Notes under the pieces: model-generated
What the model saw: only the letters and a program-made list of their open reading frames with translations
Database searches by the model: none
Told to the model about the DNA's origin: nothing
Shown: piece after piece, positions 22,401 through 32,812 of the stretch
How positions within the stretch are numbered: the first letter of the stretch is position 1
Layout of the letters: the number at the start of each line of letters is the position of its first letter
Made by a program: the position numbers and the translations under genes
Source of the DNA: Ustilago trichophora
Taxonomy: Eukaryota > Basidiomycota > Ustilaginomycetes > Ustilaginales > Ustilaginaceae
Direction of reading: 5' to 3'
Length of the DNA: 64,000 nucleotides
Assembly (NCBI GenBank): GCA_900323505.1
Contig: OOIN01000020.1
Coordinates: 496,001-560,000 of the forward strand

Positions 22401-24165
22401 GATGCGAACCATTGAGAGCATCTCTCGTTCCGGTGGGAGGATCAGCTACGAACTTATCGGATCTGTGGTGCGGTACGTGGTGGAACGAGCTGAGAACGAG
22501 GAGCTGAGCGGGGCGGCGGATGCCAGCGTGGGAGGAGCGGTGCTGGTCTTCTGCCCCGGTGTGGGTGAGATCAGGCAAGCGATCGATGCCATCTCTACGT
22601 CGTTGCGTGGACAAAGCAAAATTGAGATCTTGCCGTTGCACGCCAACCTCACCCCGGACGAGCAGCGAAAGGTGTTTCAGCCGGTACGTGCAGGATACCG
22701 CAAGATTGTTGTGTCGACCAATGTGGCCGAGACGTCAATTACGATTCCCGATGTGTCGTACGTCGTTGACACGGGTAGGGTCAAGGAGACGCGCTTTGAG
22801 CCAGAGAGCGGGTTGACGAGGTTGGTCGAGTGCTGGGCGTCACGCGCGGCATGTAAACAGCGTCGTGGTCGTGCTGGTCGTGTACGCGCGGGAGAGTGCT
22901 TCCGATTGTACTCGAGGTTTGTGGACGAGAAGAAGATGGCGGCCCAGCAGACGCCCGAGATGCGTCGAGTGCCGCTAGAGTCACTCTTCCTCGAGGTGAA
23001 ATCGATGCGTGAGGACGAAGATGTCAAGGAGTACCTCAACAAGGCATTGGATCCTCCTAGTCTGGCATCGATGGACGCGGCGCTGAGCAACCTCATCGAA
23101 GCGGGTGCATTGCAAGCCGATCGAGGTTACAAGAGCAGATTGACATCGTTGGGTAAGCATCTGGCGCAGCTGCCTTTGGATCTGCGATTGGCCAAGCTGC
23201 TGATCATGGGGACCATCTTTGGATGCCTGGGACCCATGTTGACGGTGGCGAGCATCATGTCGTGCAAGCCATTGTTTGCAGCGCCATACGAGAAGCGAGA
23301 GGAGGTGAGCAAAGCAAGGGCAAGCTTTGCAGCTGCTGGGTGCCGAAGCGATCTGCTTGCGGATGCAGCTGCATTCGAGCAGTGGCAGACGATGCGAGCT
23401 GAACGTAAATCCAACGGAGAGGTTCGAGATTGGTGCGAAAGCCACTTTATCTCGCAGTCGACGCTGAGGGATATCCAGACGAACCGTTTGGATCTGCTGT
23501 CTCATTTGCAAGAGATGGGATTTGTTCCCAACAGCTACAGCCCATTTGGTGTCTATGACGATGAGGTGTACGACAAGAATGCCAAGCATACGGGTGTGCT
23601 GCGATCGGTGATCTTGGCGGGATTGTGGCCAGCGGTGGTACGAATCGATCTGCCTTCGGCCAAGTTTGACCAATCGTCGAGTGGTACGGTGCAGCGAGAG
23701 GCGGAAGCGAGGCAAGTCAAGTACTTTGATGGCAACGGGCGCGTATTCTTGCATCCCTCGTCGACGTTGTTCAGCTGCAAAGGGTTCGAGTCTTCGTATC
23801 TGACGACGTTTGCCAAGAGTTCGACGGGTGCAGCTGCCGAGTCCAAGGTATATCTGCGGGATGCCACCGAGGTGCCGTTGTTTGGACTGTTGCTGTTTGG
23901 AGGCAAGCTCAAGATCAACCACTTTGCGGGTGGAATCGGGATTGGAACGAATCAGACGGTACAGAAGGGTAGCAAGGAGGAGAATTGGGTTCGACTGCGC
24001 GCCAATGCGAGGATCGGCGTGTTGTGCGCCCAGTTGAGGAGATTGCTCGATGCTGTTCTGGATCACGCGATTGATGAGCCTCAGGATATGTTTGCTGCGC
24101 CAGGATGCAAAGAGGTACTGCAAGTGATCGGCGAAGTCCTTGAACGGGATGGTCTCGCAGCATAA
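19486..24165 (+). CDS. DEAH/RHA-family RNA helicase, DHX29/DHX57-like
   Basis: A 1559-residue single-exon ATPase of the DExH superfamily 2. The N-terminal third contains a low-complexity Ala/Lys start, a dsRBD-like segment (about 80-190, ending PPGPREYWVKMEAYKK), a UBA-like ELTSYGFRRGHARSAISWL, and a region resembling RWD, in the order seen in DHX29 and DHX57. The helicase core has GETGCGKTTQ near 750, DEVHERN near 862, the SAT motif, TNVAETSITIPDV and QRRGRAGR. HA2 and OB-fold regions follow. DHX29 helps 40S ribosomes scan structured 5' leaders; DHX57 has the same core. I cannot decide between them from sequence alone, but a role in RNA remodelling in the cytoplasm is likely. No predicted signal or membrane segment. 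Confidence 0.88.
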   Translation: MAPRKKNPAIKSSGTTSSKASPLPDWVKGGGPKPPPSYTKAAKQQQSKDASPAKDGAASAAAAGAGTSASTAGQGQREMLFPPGSKTPLNMLYERINKLPGWEKPIVEPRRHKEGYSCAITLKKINKKDASNPFTVVFEPKEPGLRLECQSSLEAKHWGATYALFRIFNHLSLNLALPPGPREYWVKMEAYKKTAPSHQDWMWESDPFEAAAKREAEKAKKEQEKQAAADAASRGEVGLVNGKFNGAGKPLSKAWQEAKEVRLASKLREKIEATIRKAMSILPAASTVPLDLIEEDQDPNTADASEPKIDAAGLEKELTSYGFRRGHARSAISWLTSARTALSNPSSSTAAAAASLVDPMLASAANLADREAALEYLMLYTPEEDLPTRFKPSTSSENFVTASKAGAGGDALAIGWAVDKLAKQAGFPRHAVQSVFKRIATAERVQGVELPRTVKEGLALEMLLRQMVGWDSVEQVEEAWTSDALLDATLSFSNTVDDAEKEDIETKRADERMAVEAVLGDDRTTIPSEHERLSSQDYDITIAGPGTPAGGKDDIRLRISSHPHALYPLAREKAETFALPAFYIVSKTLPSYLKLALTQHLLRAFQGDNRRADWFDAVEAGDGGVLLGLVEELESTWSKIVDDPPLLNSVMRFLIATEHNDTSVEATPETSRAATPTGHAKTSNKRRGGGGKALRRDPQIDSLLQRQQKQLHTSASYSKMDTIRKSLPASSAASQILELIRTNRVVIIAGETGCGKTTQVPQFILDEAIEAGIGSECNIVVTQPRRVSAIGVASRVAVERGEDLDGKKKPVASGSLVGYAIRGERRASRECRLLFTTTGVLLRRLGAGGDTDLKGISHVVVDEVHERNVDSDFLLLELRELLKRNTKIKVVLMSATINQETFASYFGKAPCISIPGRTFPVEDYYLEDIVRESGFRPSGNEFRFGSRGGKQVEEEMGQLRTHLQAQNVDEETMRTIESISRSGGRISYELIGSVVRYVVERAENEELSGAADASVGGAVLVFCPGVGEIRQAIDAISTSLRGQSKIEILPLHANLTPDEQRKVFQPVRAGYRKIVVSTNVAETSITIPDVSYVVDTGRVKETRFEPESGLTRLVECWASRAACKQRRGRAGRVRAGECFRLYSRFVDEKKMAAQQTPEMRRVPLESLFLEVKSMREDEDVKEYLNKALDPPSLASMDAALSNLIEAGALQADRGYKSRLTSLGKHLAQLPLDLRLAKLLIMGTIFGCLGPMLTVASIMSCKPLFAAPYEKREEVSKARASFAAAGCRSDLLADAAAFEQWQTMRAERKSNGEVRDWCESHFISQSTLRDIQTNRLDLLSHLQEMGFVPNSYSPFGVYDDEVYDKNAKHTGVLRSVILAGLWPAVVRIDLPSAKFDQSSSGTVQREAEARQVKYFDGNGRVFLHPSSTLFSCKGFESSYLTTFAKSSTGAAAESKVYLRDATEVPLFGLLLFGGKLKINHFAGGIGIGTNQTVQKGSKEENWVRLRANARIGVLCAQLRRLLDAVLDHAIDEPQDMFAAPGCKEVLQVIGEVLERDGLAA

Positions 24166-25010
24166 CAGTCAACCACCGATCCTGCTCCAATCGAAAAGCA
24201 CAGCCTCCAAATCTGAAAGAACTCAAATACAAATGCTTTTTGACGCTACAATGTCGGCTAGAGAGAGTATGCCTTAGATTGTGATGTCTGAGATGGATGT
24301 CAAGCATCCTTGACAGATCCGATGTACTGTACAGTACTGTACAGTACAGTAGAGCATTGTATATCGACTGATGGGAAGAGCCTCCTTTTTCTTGAAATCG
24401 AGAATCGGGCCAGATTGCGAGTCGCATCCTTCACGATAGCTTGAATGTGTGACCGTCGTGGCTTATCGTGGACCGCATGGCAATTACGTAGATGCGTGAC
24501 ACGCTTGAGCTTGCAATTTCAATTTCCGATTGCCGTTCTTTGTGAGGGTTTTCTCCACTTTGGCCAACACAGCCATGCAGCTTGCTCAGCACAGATCCAG
24601 AGAGGGATGCATGGTCGGTGCGATCAAAGCCGATTCTCAACAAGAGAGAAAGAGAGGGGCCAAGCCAGGCAGTTGGACCCTTTTGGGCAATCGAGTCGCA
24701 TCCATTCTCTCATGACTGTCAGCCATCGGTTCTTCCGTCCTTTCTCTCTTTTCCTCCTATTGTCACACCACCACCACCACACCCCACGTCCTCCTCTTTT
24801 GCTGTCAACGAAACACACAGCAACTTTGCTGCGCTTTTCTTTCTTTTGCGGCTGCCACTCCTCTTGTCCCACTCTGATCTGTCGGGACATCCGGCAGGTC
24901 TATTTCGCTTCCTGAATCTAGACCTGATTCACCATTTCGGACCATCCGCTCTTTCCTCTCTCGTTGTCGTCGCCATCATTCATCACTGATTCTCCATCTC
25001 ATCCTCCATC
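24166..25010. other. Intergenic region, helicase 3' flank and myosin promoter
   Basis: Holds a palindromic TACTGTAC cluster at 24324-24351 (listed separately) and a pyrimidine-rich stretch at about 24740-25005 directly before the myosin ATG, a common feature of fungal promoters and leaders. No gene seen. Confidence 0.55.
24324..24351. repeat. Overlapping TACTGTAC palindromes
   Basis: Three GTACTGTAC/GTACAGTAC units overlap head to tail, so the stretch can fold on itself in several registers. It lies about 160 bases after the helicase stop codon. It could be a 3' processing or protein-binding element; nothing in the sequence decides this. Confidence 0.6.
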
Positions 25011-28000
25011 ATGGCCATCTCCAAAAAGGCCGGCGCCAAAAAGGCCGGCGCTGCCTCCAAACCACCTCCCTCCAAATCTGCTTCAGGTACATCCAAGGGC
25101 GGCGTTGCAAAAGCAGACTGGCGAGAAGGTTTCAAAAAGGCTCAGGCTGGTGTATCAGACATGACTCTCCTCTCCAAGGTCACCAACGAAGCCATCAACG
25201 AAAACCTCCAAAAACGTTTCCAAAATGCAGAAATCTACACCTACATTGGCAACGTGCTCATCTCGGTCAACCCTTTCCGCGATCTCGGCATCTACACCGA
25301 CGACATTCTCCAGTCCTATCGTGGCAAGAACCGTCTGGAGATGACCCCTCATGTCTTTGCCATCGCTGAAGGTGCTTACTACAACATGAACGCGTACAAG
25401 GAGAACCAATGTGTCATCATCTCGGGCGAATCCGGTGCAGGCAAGACAGAAGCCGCAAAGCGTATCATGCAGTACATTGCCGCCGTCAGTGGTGGTTCCA
25501 ACAGCGGCATTCAGGATGTCAAGGACATGGTGCTTGCCACCAACCCTCTACTCGAAAGCTTTGGTTGTGCAAAGACGCTCAGGAACAACAACTCGTCTCG
25601 ACACGGAAAGTACCTCGAAATCATGTTCAACGCACAAGGCGAGCCCATCGGTGCCAACATCACCAACTATCTTCTCGAAAAGAATCGTGTCGTCCAGCAG
25701 ATCCGCGACGAGCGCAACTTCCACATCTTTTACCAGTTCACCAAAGCCGCTTCCGCAGCACATCGTGAAAACTACGGCATCCAGGGTCCCGAAGCGTACG
25801 CCTACACCGCCAACAGTCAGTGTCTCGATGTCAACGGTATCGACGATCATGCCGACTACCGCGAGACCATCAGCGCCATGAACACCATCGGTCTCACGGC
25901 CGACGAGCAGGACAACATTTTCCGCATGATTGCTGCCATTCTCTGGATCGGCAATGTCCAGTACGTCGAAAACCAAGAAGGAAATGCAGAGATCTCGGAT
26001 CCTGGCGTTCCAGATTTTGTGGCCTACCTCCTCGAAGTCGATGCAGGCAACGTCACAAAGGCTTTGACCCAACGTATCATGGAGACTCAGCGCGGTGGAA
26101 GGAGAGGATCCGTCTACGAGGTTCCTCTCAACCCAACTCAAGCTGCTGCTGCACGAGACGCCCTTGCAAAGGCCATCTACAACAACATGTTTGACTGGAT
26201 CGTCGAGCGCATCAATCAGTCCATGAATCCTCGATCCCAGAGCGCAAATGTCATCGGTGTCCTCGATATCTATGGCTTTGAAATCTTTGACAACAACTCG
26301 TTCGAACAGCTTTGCATCAACTACGTCAACGAGAAGCTTCAGCAGATCTTTATCGAGCTAACACTTAAGAAGGAGCAGGAGGAATATGCCTACGAGCAGA
26401 TTCAGTGGACTCCCATCAAGTACTTCAACAACAAGATTGTATGCGACCTCATCGAAGAAAAGCGTCCTCCAGGCATTTTTTCCGCCCTCAACGATGCTTG
26501 CGCCACTGCCCACGCCGATCCTACCGCCGCTGACAACTCGTTCATCCAGCGTACTGGCATGCTTTCTTCCAACCCACACTTTGACTCGCGCGGTACCAAG
26601 TTCCTCATCAAGCACTATGCTGGTGATGTCATGTACAACGTTCAGGGCATGACCGACAAGAACAAGGATTCGCTTCTCAAGGATATCCTCGACCTCGTCG
26701 ACTCGAGCGCCAACTCGTACCTCCAGAAGCTCTTCCCTGACCGCCCTGATCCCAACAGCAAGAAGCGTCCTCCTACCGCTGGTGACCGTATCAAGGCCAG
26801 TGCAAATGCGCTGGTTGAGAACCTCATGCGAGCACAGCCGTCCTACATCCGAACCATCAAGCCCAACCAGAACAAGAGCCCCACCGAGTACGATACTCAG
26901 GCCATTCTTCACCAGATCAAGTATCTGGGTCTGCAGGAAAACATTCGCGTTCGTCGTGCTGGTTTCGCCTACAGAAACACGTTTGAAAAGATGGTCGAGC
27001 GCTTCTACCTCTTGTCCCCCAACACTTCCTATGCTGGAGAATACACCTGGCAGGGAGACGCTCGCAGTGGCTGTGAGCGCATCCTAACCGACACCGGTAT
27101 CGCCCGTGAGGAGTGGCAGATGGGCGTTACCAAGGCTTTTATCAAGAATCCAGAGACTCTCTTTGCACTCGAAACTATGCGAGACCGCTACTGGCATAAT
27201 ATGGCCATGCGTATCCAGCGCGCCTACCGCAACTATCTTCGATACAAAGAGGAGTGCGCCAGGCGTATCCAGCGCATGTGGAAGAACAACAAAGAGGGTC
27301 TTCAATACATTCAGCTGCGAGACTACGGTCACCAGGTGCTTGCTGGTCGCAAGGAGCGCAGGAGGTTCAGTCTCCTCGGTTCTCGTCGCTTCATGGGTGA
27401 TTATCTTGATGTCGGCGGGTCCAATGGCAAGGGCGGAGGAAGCGCCGAAGGACAGATGCTTCGACAAGCCTCCGGTATGGGACCAGGTGAGGGTGTTGCC
27501 TTCAGCAGCCGTATTCAACTGCTCGTATCGCGTCTTGGTCGATCAAGTGTCCGCAGTCCACGCTTCTTGATCTTGACGGACAAGGCGGTCTACATCCTCG
27601 TCACTCAGTTGGTCAACAAGCAGGTCTCGACTACGTGCGAGAGGCGCATCAACCTCGGCGCCATCTCGGCGGTGGGCCTGTCCAACCTGCGAGACGACTG
27701 GGCAGTGCTCAATGTCAATGGTGCTGAGGAAGCCGATCCCGTATTCCACTGCTACTTCAAGACGGAGCTCGTCACTCACCTGCTGCAGCGGACCAACGGT
27801 GCAGTCAACGTCATCATCTCAAACAGTCTCGAATACTCGAAGAAGAAGGACAAAAAGGCACATATCACTTTCAAAAAGGACGAGATGGTCAAAAAGGACG
27901 ATGTCTACAAGAGCAGTACCGTCTCGGTCTGCTCTGGTGAGCCTGCCAACAGCGTCTCCAAGCCTGCACCTAAGAAGAAACCTGGTCTCGTTCGACCCAT

Positions 28001-28850
28001 CACCTCAGGTAAGCTTCTGCGAGCTGGCGGTCCATCCAACCCGAACAACAAGCCCAAGCCCCGTGCCATTCCCCGTCCTACGCCGACTCCAGCCAAACTT
28101 CCTGGCAGCGGTGCCACCAGTGCTGCTGCTCGTCCAGCTGCGGCTATCACCTCTGCGAGCGCTGGTGCTGCGCGCTCTGCTCCTCCACCACCTCCGCCTC
28201 CCCCCGCAGCAGCCGCACCTCTCGAGCCACAAGTGCCCCGCTACAAGGCCCTGTACGCATTCGCCACCGAGAACGCCGGCGAGATGGCGCTCGAGAAGGA
28301 CGACGTGGTCGAGGTCACTCAGAAGGACGAGACCGGATCCGGATGGTGGTTGGTCAAGAAGAACGGCGTCGAAGGTTGGGCGCCTTCCAACTATCTCGAG
28401 CTCATTCCACAAGCCCCACCCAAGCCCAAAGCTGCCCCTGCCCCTCCCGTCAAGCGAGCACCTCCTCCTGCTCCCTCAGCGACGAGTTCGGGCACATCCA
28501 CCCCAACCAACCGACCTGCAGTCGCTGCCAAGCCCGTCTTTGGCGGTGCAGCTCCGGCCATCCAACCTAAACCGGCAGTGAAGACCGTCCCAGCAGGAGC
28601 CAAGCCGCACGAACGACCCACAGCAGTACAGGCAGATGCCACCGCTGCACCCGTCGCCGTCATGCCTGGTCTCGATGCACCCGGTGGATTCGCAGCTGTC
28701 CTGGCCAAGAAGAAGGCAGAAAACGCAGCCGCAGCAGCAAATGGCAACGGTGCCGCCCCTCCCATCGCTGCCAAACCTCCGGTCGCTCCAAAGCCTGCGG
28801 GTGCAGCCGCAAACGGCAGAGCAATGCCTCCTCCTCCTCCCCGTCGTTAG
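25011..28850 (+). CDS. MYO5: Class I myosin (long-tailed, SH3-containing)
   Basis: A 1279-residue actin motor of endocytic patches. Motor head: GESGAGKT near 139, [10 protein letters not shown] switch 1, and [19 protein letters not shown]. The TEDS-rule site is Ser367 in RRGSVYEV, a good target for PAK-type kinases as in fungal class I myosins. Two IQ motifs follow ([25 protein letters not shown]), then a basic TH1 membrane-binding domain, a Pro/Ala-rich TH2 region, and an SH3 domain from [15 protein letters not shown] to [12 protein letters not shown] second Pro-rich tail ends the protein in PPPPPRR. The acidic Trp-containing Arp2/3-binding end found in yeast Myo3/Myo5 is not visible. One exon. 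Symbol follows yeast usage. Confidence 0.95.
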   Translation: MAISKKAGAKKAGAASKPPPSKSASGTSKGGVAKADWREGFKKAQAGVSDMTLLSKVTNEAINENLQKRFQNAEIYTYIGNVLISVNPFRDLGIYTDDILQSYRGKNRLEMTPHVFAIAEGAYYNMNAYKENQCVIISGESGAGKTEAAKRIMQYIAAVSGGSNSGIQDVKDMVLATNPLLESFGCAKTLRNNNSSRHGKYLEIMFNAQGEPIGANITNYLLEKNRVVQQIRDERNFHIFYQFTKAASAAHRENYGIQGPEAYAYTANSQCLDVNGIDDHADYRETISAMNTIGLTADEQDNIFRMIAAILWIGNVQYVENQEGNAEISDPGVPDFVAYLLEVDAGNVTKALTQRIMETQRGGRRGSVYEVPLNPTQAAAARDALAKAIYNNMFDWIVERINQSMNPRSQSANVIGVLDIYGFEIFDNNSFEQLCINYVNEKLQQIFIELTLKKEQEEYAYEQIQWTPIKYFNNKIVCDLIEEKRPPGIFSALNDACATAHADPTAADNSFIQRTGMLSSNPHFDSRGTKFLIKHYAGDVMYNVQGMTDKNKDSLLKDILDLVDSSANSYLQKLFPDRPDPNSKKRPPTAGDRIKASANALVENLMRAQPSYIRTIKPNQNKSPTEYDTQAILHQIKYLGLQENIRVRRAGFAYRNTFEKMVERFYLLSPNTSYAGEYTWQGDARSGCERILTDTGIAREEWQMGVTKAFIKNPETLFALETMRDRYWHNMAMRIQRAYRNYLRYKEECARRIQRMWKNNKEGLQYIQLRDYGHQVLAGRKERRRFSLLGSRRFMGDYLDVGGSNGKGGGSAEGQMLRQASGMGPGEGVAFSSRIQLLVSRLGRSSVRSPRFLILTDKAVYILVTQLVNKQVSTTCERRINLGAISAVGLSNLRDDWAVLNVNGAEEADPVFHCYFKTELVTHLLQRTNGAVNVIISNSLEYSKKKDKKAHITFKKDEMVKKDDVYKSSTVSVCSGEPANSVSKPAPKKKPGLVRPITSGKLLRAGGPSNPNNKPKPRAIPRPTPTPAKLPGSGATSAAARPAAAITSASAGAARSAPPPPPPPPAAAAPLEPQVPRYKALYAFATENAGEMALEKDDVVEVTQKDETGSGWWLVKKNGVEGWAPSNYLELIPQAPPKPKAAPAPPVKRAPPPAPSATSSGTSTPTNRPAVAAKPVFGGAAPAIQPKPAVKTVPAGAKPHERPTAVQADATAAPVAVMPGLDAPGGFAAVLAKKKAENAAAAANGNGAAPPIAAKPPVAPKPAGAAANGRAMPPPPPRR

Positions 28851-29140
28851 ATTCAATGTAGAAGAAAAATCATGTCTCGTATAACTTGGTCGTAAGTTGA
28901 CTGGTCGTAAGTTGACTTTAATGTGAGGCAAATGTCTCACTCGAAGATTCGATCGAATGGTTGTGATCTGGTCTCGGCAGTGGTTTTTGTGAAAAGTCAG
29001 AGGAACGGACCTATGCCATCTCCGATTTTTGGACAAGATGGAGATGGACATGGAGCTTACTTTAGGGTGCCGTTCTTGTCGATGTCGATGTAAACCGGAG
29101 CTGGAATCGAGACTTTGTGTGCAACATGAAGTATAGATTG
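28851..29140. other. Myosin 3' flank up to the retrotransposon
   Basis: About 290 bases. Contains a short tandem CTGGTCGTAAGTTGA-like repeat near 28887-28918. On the minus strand a 27-codon frame runs from the LTR border to a stop at 29057; it is discussed as a possible remnant but is too short to call. Confidence 0.5.
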
Positions 29141-29453
29141 TGTTGGAGGCCCAAGAGCTATATCGGCTCAATTGGGCCAATCAATCGTGAGCGGTACCGG
29201 TATGCTGTGCATCGCCGGTATCCGGGTGCAGGAAGGGGCCCGAGCCCTACCTGCGTGTGCTCCAGTCGTTTTTCACAGGGGTAGACGCATTAAACCATAT
29301 AAGATACTTGTTAGTGATCCGTTGCCATGTACGTTCCATACAACCCACTGTCTTTACTTACCGTTCCATCACTGTCGAGGAATACACCTGCGTCCTACCC
29401 AAGATACACCAGGTGCGTGCAGGCCAACCGACTGTGCGCAGATCAGTACAACA
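29141..29453 (+). repeat. 5' LTR
   Basis: Begins TGTTGG, ends ACAACA, with the short terminal inverted repeat TGTTG/CAACA. Aligned by eye with the 3' LTR it shows 11 transitions and one transversion outside one rearranged block near 29363-29380, plus two single-base indels. Confidence 0.95.
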
Positions 29454-29467
29454 GATTATGAGACCTA
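29454..29467 (+). promoter_or_regulatory. Likely primer-binding site (half-tRNA type)
   Basis: The sequence directly after the 5' LTR contains TTATGAG, complementary to the anticodon loop CUCAUAA of initiator methionine tRNA, with partial match beyond it. Several copia-group elements prime with the 5' half of this tRNA in that way. The match is imperfect, which fits the decayed state. Confidence 0.55.
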
Positions 29468-29690
29468 GCAGGATCTAGGCCTCCTCAACACCAACAAGCA
29501 TTGCTCCTGGGTGACGACCCGGTGGTAGCATACAAGTGAGAGATCAACATCATCACTTGCGCAGCAGGTCAGCCAGCCAACAACGCACCAGCGCGCTTGA
29601 GAGAAGACGCTCGCCAATGAGGCTTGAGCACGACAAAGAAAACGAGAACAGATTGCGCAGTCAGCAGTACCAGCAGCATCTTATACAAGA

Positions 29691-30527
29691 ATGGACGCAA
29701 CGATGCAATCAGCATCCCCTCCAGTGTTGCAAGGTAGCAGCGACTACTACACCTGGAGAAGGCAGTTGCGCATATACGTGGATGGCGTGAATCCCATGAT
29801 GTGGGAAGCCATCACGGGCGTGGCCATGCATCCAGCCAACGTTCTGGATGAGCGCCTCCGCATGTCCTTGCAAACCACTGCAAGGCGCGCCGTAAACATT
29901 CTCCTACGAGCTGTCGCCCCAGAAATAGCAAATGTCATCAAAGAGGACCAAACTGCCCACGAGATATGGAAGTACCTCGAGAAGAGGTACTCCAAGGGCA
30001 CCATCATCCAGCCGTATGTCCTGCTATCTGAACTCGTCCAGCTCATCCAGATTGGAGGAGTGAACGAGTTCATCTCCAACATCGAGCGAATCGCCAATGA
30101 GAGGGCCCTGATGGGCCATCCCGTCGACGCAGGCACTAAGTTGGGATGCCTCCTGCGTGGCGTGCAACCACACCTTCACCCATATACCGCAGCCTATGAA
30201 GCACAGTGGGAGTCCATCTCCCTAAGTAAAGCTGGCGGTGAGCCCAACCCTCAGTCTTCAGCAGACCTCAAACTTGAGCTAGAGCGCCTGTTTGACACCG
30301 CTGCAATGGGCCTACGCAACTACAAGGAGTCTGCGCAGCTCAAAGAGCGAGAAGTTGACACAGCTGCACTTGCCGTGCGCTTCACCCACCAAGGCAGTTT
30401 CCAGAAGAGACCCCTCCAAACCCAACAGAAGGCAACGATTGGAAAACAAGTTGTGTGCTGGGAATGGGACGAGGTCGGCCACATATCTACTGAGTGCCTG
30501 AGGAAACAAAACAAGGGGAAGCGCTGA
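29691..30527 (+). pseudogene. Copia gag region
   Basis: A 278-residue frame with a UBN2-like copia gag domain (DYYTWRRQLRIYVDG near the start; HEIWKYLEKRY). It ends in a CCHC zinc knuckle of spacing C-X2-C-X4-H-X4-C in which the second Cys is Trp (codon 30465-30467). A TGA at 30525 stops the frame; the same frame continues beyond it with a basic Gly/Lys-rich stretch and the protease, so the stop is probably a secondary mutation in a single gag-pol frame. Confidence 0.85.
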
Positions 30528-32366
30528 GGAAAGCGTGGAAAGGGCGGAAGGGGAAATGGAAAGGGTGGTGGTGGCAATGCAGCCGCTGCTGCTGAAAACC
30601 TGGCGCTGGCCGCTCTTGCAACGGGCGCAGCTGACAAGAAAGCTGAAGATGGCTGGATCTGGGATACTGGCGCCGACGTGCACATATGCAAGGACGAGTC
30701 GATCATGACAAACTTACAGAAGACAGCTGGACGCATCCAGCAGGCGCAAGGCCCTCCCATCAAATATGACACCGTTGGAAGTGTTGTCCTGCTAGCCAAC
30801 ACAAACGTTGGCGCAAGGCAAGTAACATTGTCGAATGTGATCCTCCTGAGAAACGGTAATTTCAACCTGTTCTCCCCGCGAGCGGCAGCCAAGGCAAGCA
30901 AGGGAGACATCAAGCGTGATAAGCAAGGTAGAGAATGTATAATGGTCAGTAAGGGCCAGCAACGCGCGCAGGCAGTCCGCGCAATCGAGAGGAATGGTCG
31001 AACCTACCTAGACATTGTTGGAAGGGAGGAGCAGGATGCACACAACTGTGAAGATGAAACCAATGTAGTCAAAAAGTCGGATGGTTGCGTGTTGCAAGCG
31101 CTGTCGGAGGAAAATGTCGTAAAGAAATGGCGAATGTGGCATTGTCGTTTTGGCCACGCCAGCCTCGACCAAATCCAAAAGTCGTTGAGAGCCGCAGGTG
31201 TCGAAATGAACCAGATGCCAAAGAACTTCAAGTGCAAAACGTGCAACGCAATGAAGTTTGCACGCCCGTTGTTTGGAACCGGCAGTAACAAGACAAATGC
31301 AAAGCTCGATATCGTTGTCAGTGATCTGCAAGGGCCAATGCCAGTGCGCAGTATTGGAGGAGCAAGGTATGTACTCACAATCACCGATGTCCACACAAGA
31401 TTCGGATGGGTTGTGATGCTTGTATCCAAGGATGCAACGAAAGCTGCTGTAGAAAGGTGGTTGGAAGAGAGAAAAGAAGAAACGGGTCAGTACCCCAAGG
31501 TCTTTCGAAGCGACAACGGCGGCGAGTACACATCCAACACCTTCAAGGCCATGCCCCGCCGCCCCGCTATCCTCCAACAACTCACAGCACCCTACACGCC
31601 ACAGCAAAACGGCATTGCTGAAAGGCGCAACCGCGCCATCATGGACATCGTCCGTCCAATGTTATCCACCGCAGGCCTCGACAATTGTTTTTGGGCCGAG
31701 GCCACCCACCATGCCAACTGGATCCGAAACCGCACTTACAGCAAGGTCGTGAAAGGAGTGCCTTATGTGCTGTGGACAGGACAAAAGGCAAGAGTTAGCA
31801 AAGTGAGGACATTTGGGATGGTGGTGTGGGTGAAGGATGCGCAGCAGAAAAAGAGCGCATCAAAGCTCAGCCGTCACGCGCAAAAATGCGTGTGGGTTGG
31901 AATCGCCGATTTGGCAGATGTGTCTCACAGATGCATCGATTGCAGTGATCACTCGAAGGTCTACATCTCAAGAGACGTCAAGTTCGATGCCGAGACACTC
32001 TCTGACGCGATCATGGACGCTGATATCAGCACAGGCAGTCAAGAAATTGATGGTAGTACCCAGAGTTGGGAAATTACGGATGATTTTGACCTAGAAACTG
32101 TGCTAAACGAGACACTTTTGCCATCTGAGCCCCAACATGCCGACGAGATACCCTCTGAGACAGATAGCTCCCCTCTCTTGTCGCCAACAAGCTCGTTCTA
32201 TAGAGAACTGGAAGAGGAACTCGCGACTGGCGTTGCAACCAAAGGGAGCTTGAACCACCTTTCAACGCTACCAGCGAACCCCAGGTTTTGGATATCCAAC
32301 AGGCCGCAAGCATCATCAAGATGGAGATGGCAATGCACAATGCAGCTACTGAGATGGTCATGCTAG
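30528..32366 (+). pseudogene. Copia pol: protease and integrase
   Basis: Continues the gag frame. The aspartic protease motif WDTGADVHI lies near 30658-30684. A GAG-pre-integrase zinc finger follows (HCRFGHAS...CKTCNAMK), then the integrase core with the D,D,E triad in VSDLQGP, RSDNGGEY and NGIAERRNR, and a copia-type C-terminal segment around VWVGIADL. Near 32220-32250 the sensible reading switches to another frame, so the last 30 or so residues of this frame are out of register. Confidence 0.88.
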
Positions 32367-32812
32367 TTGGACAAGATCCAGTTGCATCTCAAGAGGATCC
32401 CCAGATGCTTGCACAAGCAAGGGCATCTCCCAATTGGCCCAAGTGGGAGGAGGCGATCAAGGTCGAGCTTGACTCGCTCGACAACACTGGCACTTGGACC
32501 ATTGTCGATCTCCCTGCAGCAAGGAAGGCAATTACGGCGAAATGGGTATTCAAGACAAAACAAGATGCTGATGGAAATGTATCCAAATACAAAGCCAGGC
32601 TTGTAGCACGAGGATTCACTCAAATGCATGGAATTGACTACCATGACACGTACTTGCCCGTAGTTAGCATGACCAGCCTCCGCCTTGTCATATGCTATGG
32701 CCTCAAGTTCAACTATCGTATTCGGCAAATCGATTTTGTTGCAGCATATCTCAACAGAGAGCTCACAGACGTCGATATCTACATGGTCTTGCCACCCGGA
32801 TTCAAGGATTGA
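32288..32812 (+). pseudogene. Copia pol: reverse transcriptase, N-terminal part
   Basis: In a different frame from the integrase. Carries WKEA-like WPKWEEAIKVEL, KWVFKTKQDADG, YKARLVARGFTQ and QIDFVAAYLN, the usual RVT_2 order of copia elements. Ends at a TGA (32810-32812) after PPGFKD; the same frame continues afterwards. Confidence 0.88.

Noticed and set aside
29057..29140. Minus-strand frame with VSIPAPVY considered as the tail of an Argonaute gene
   Set aside because: Argonautes have a similar short string near their end, but the residues before and after do not match, and the piece is only 27 codons long. Kept only as a possible unidentified remnant.
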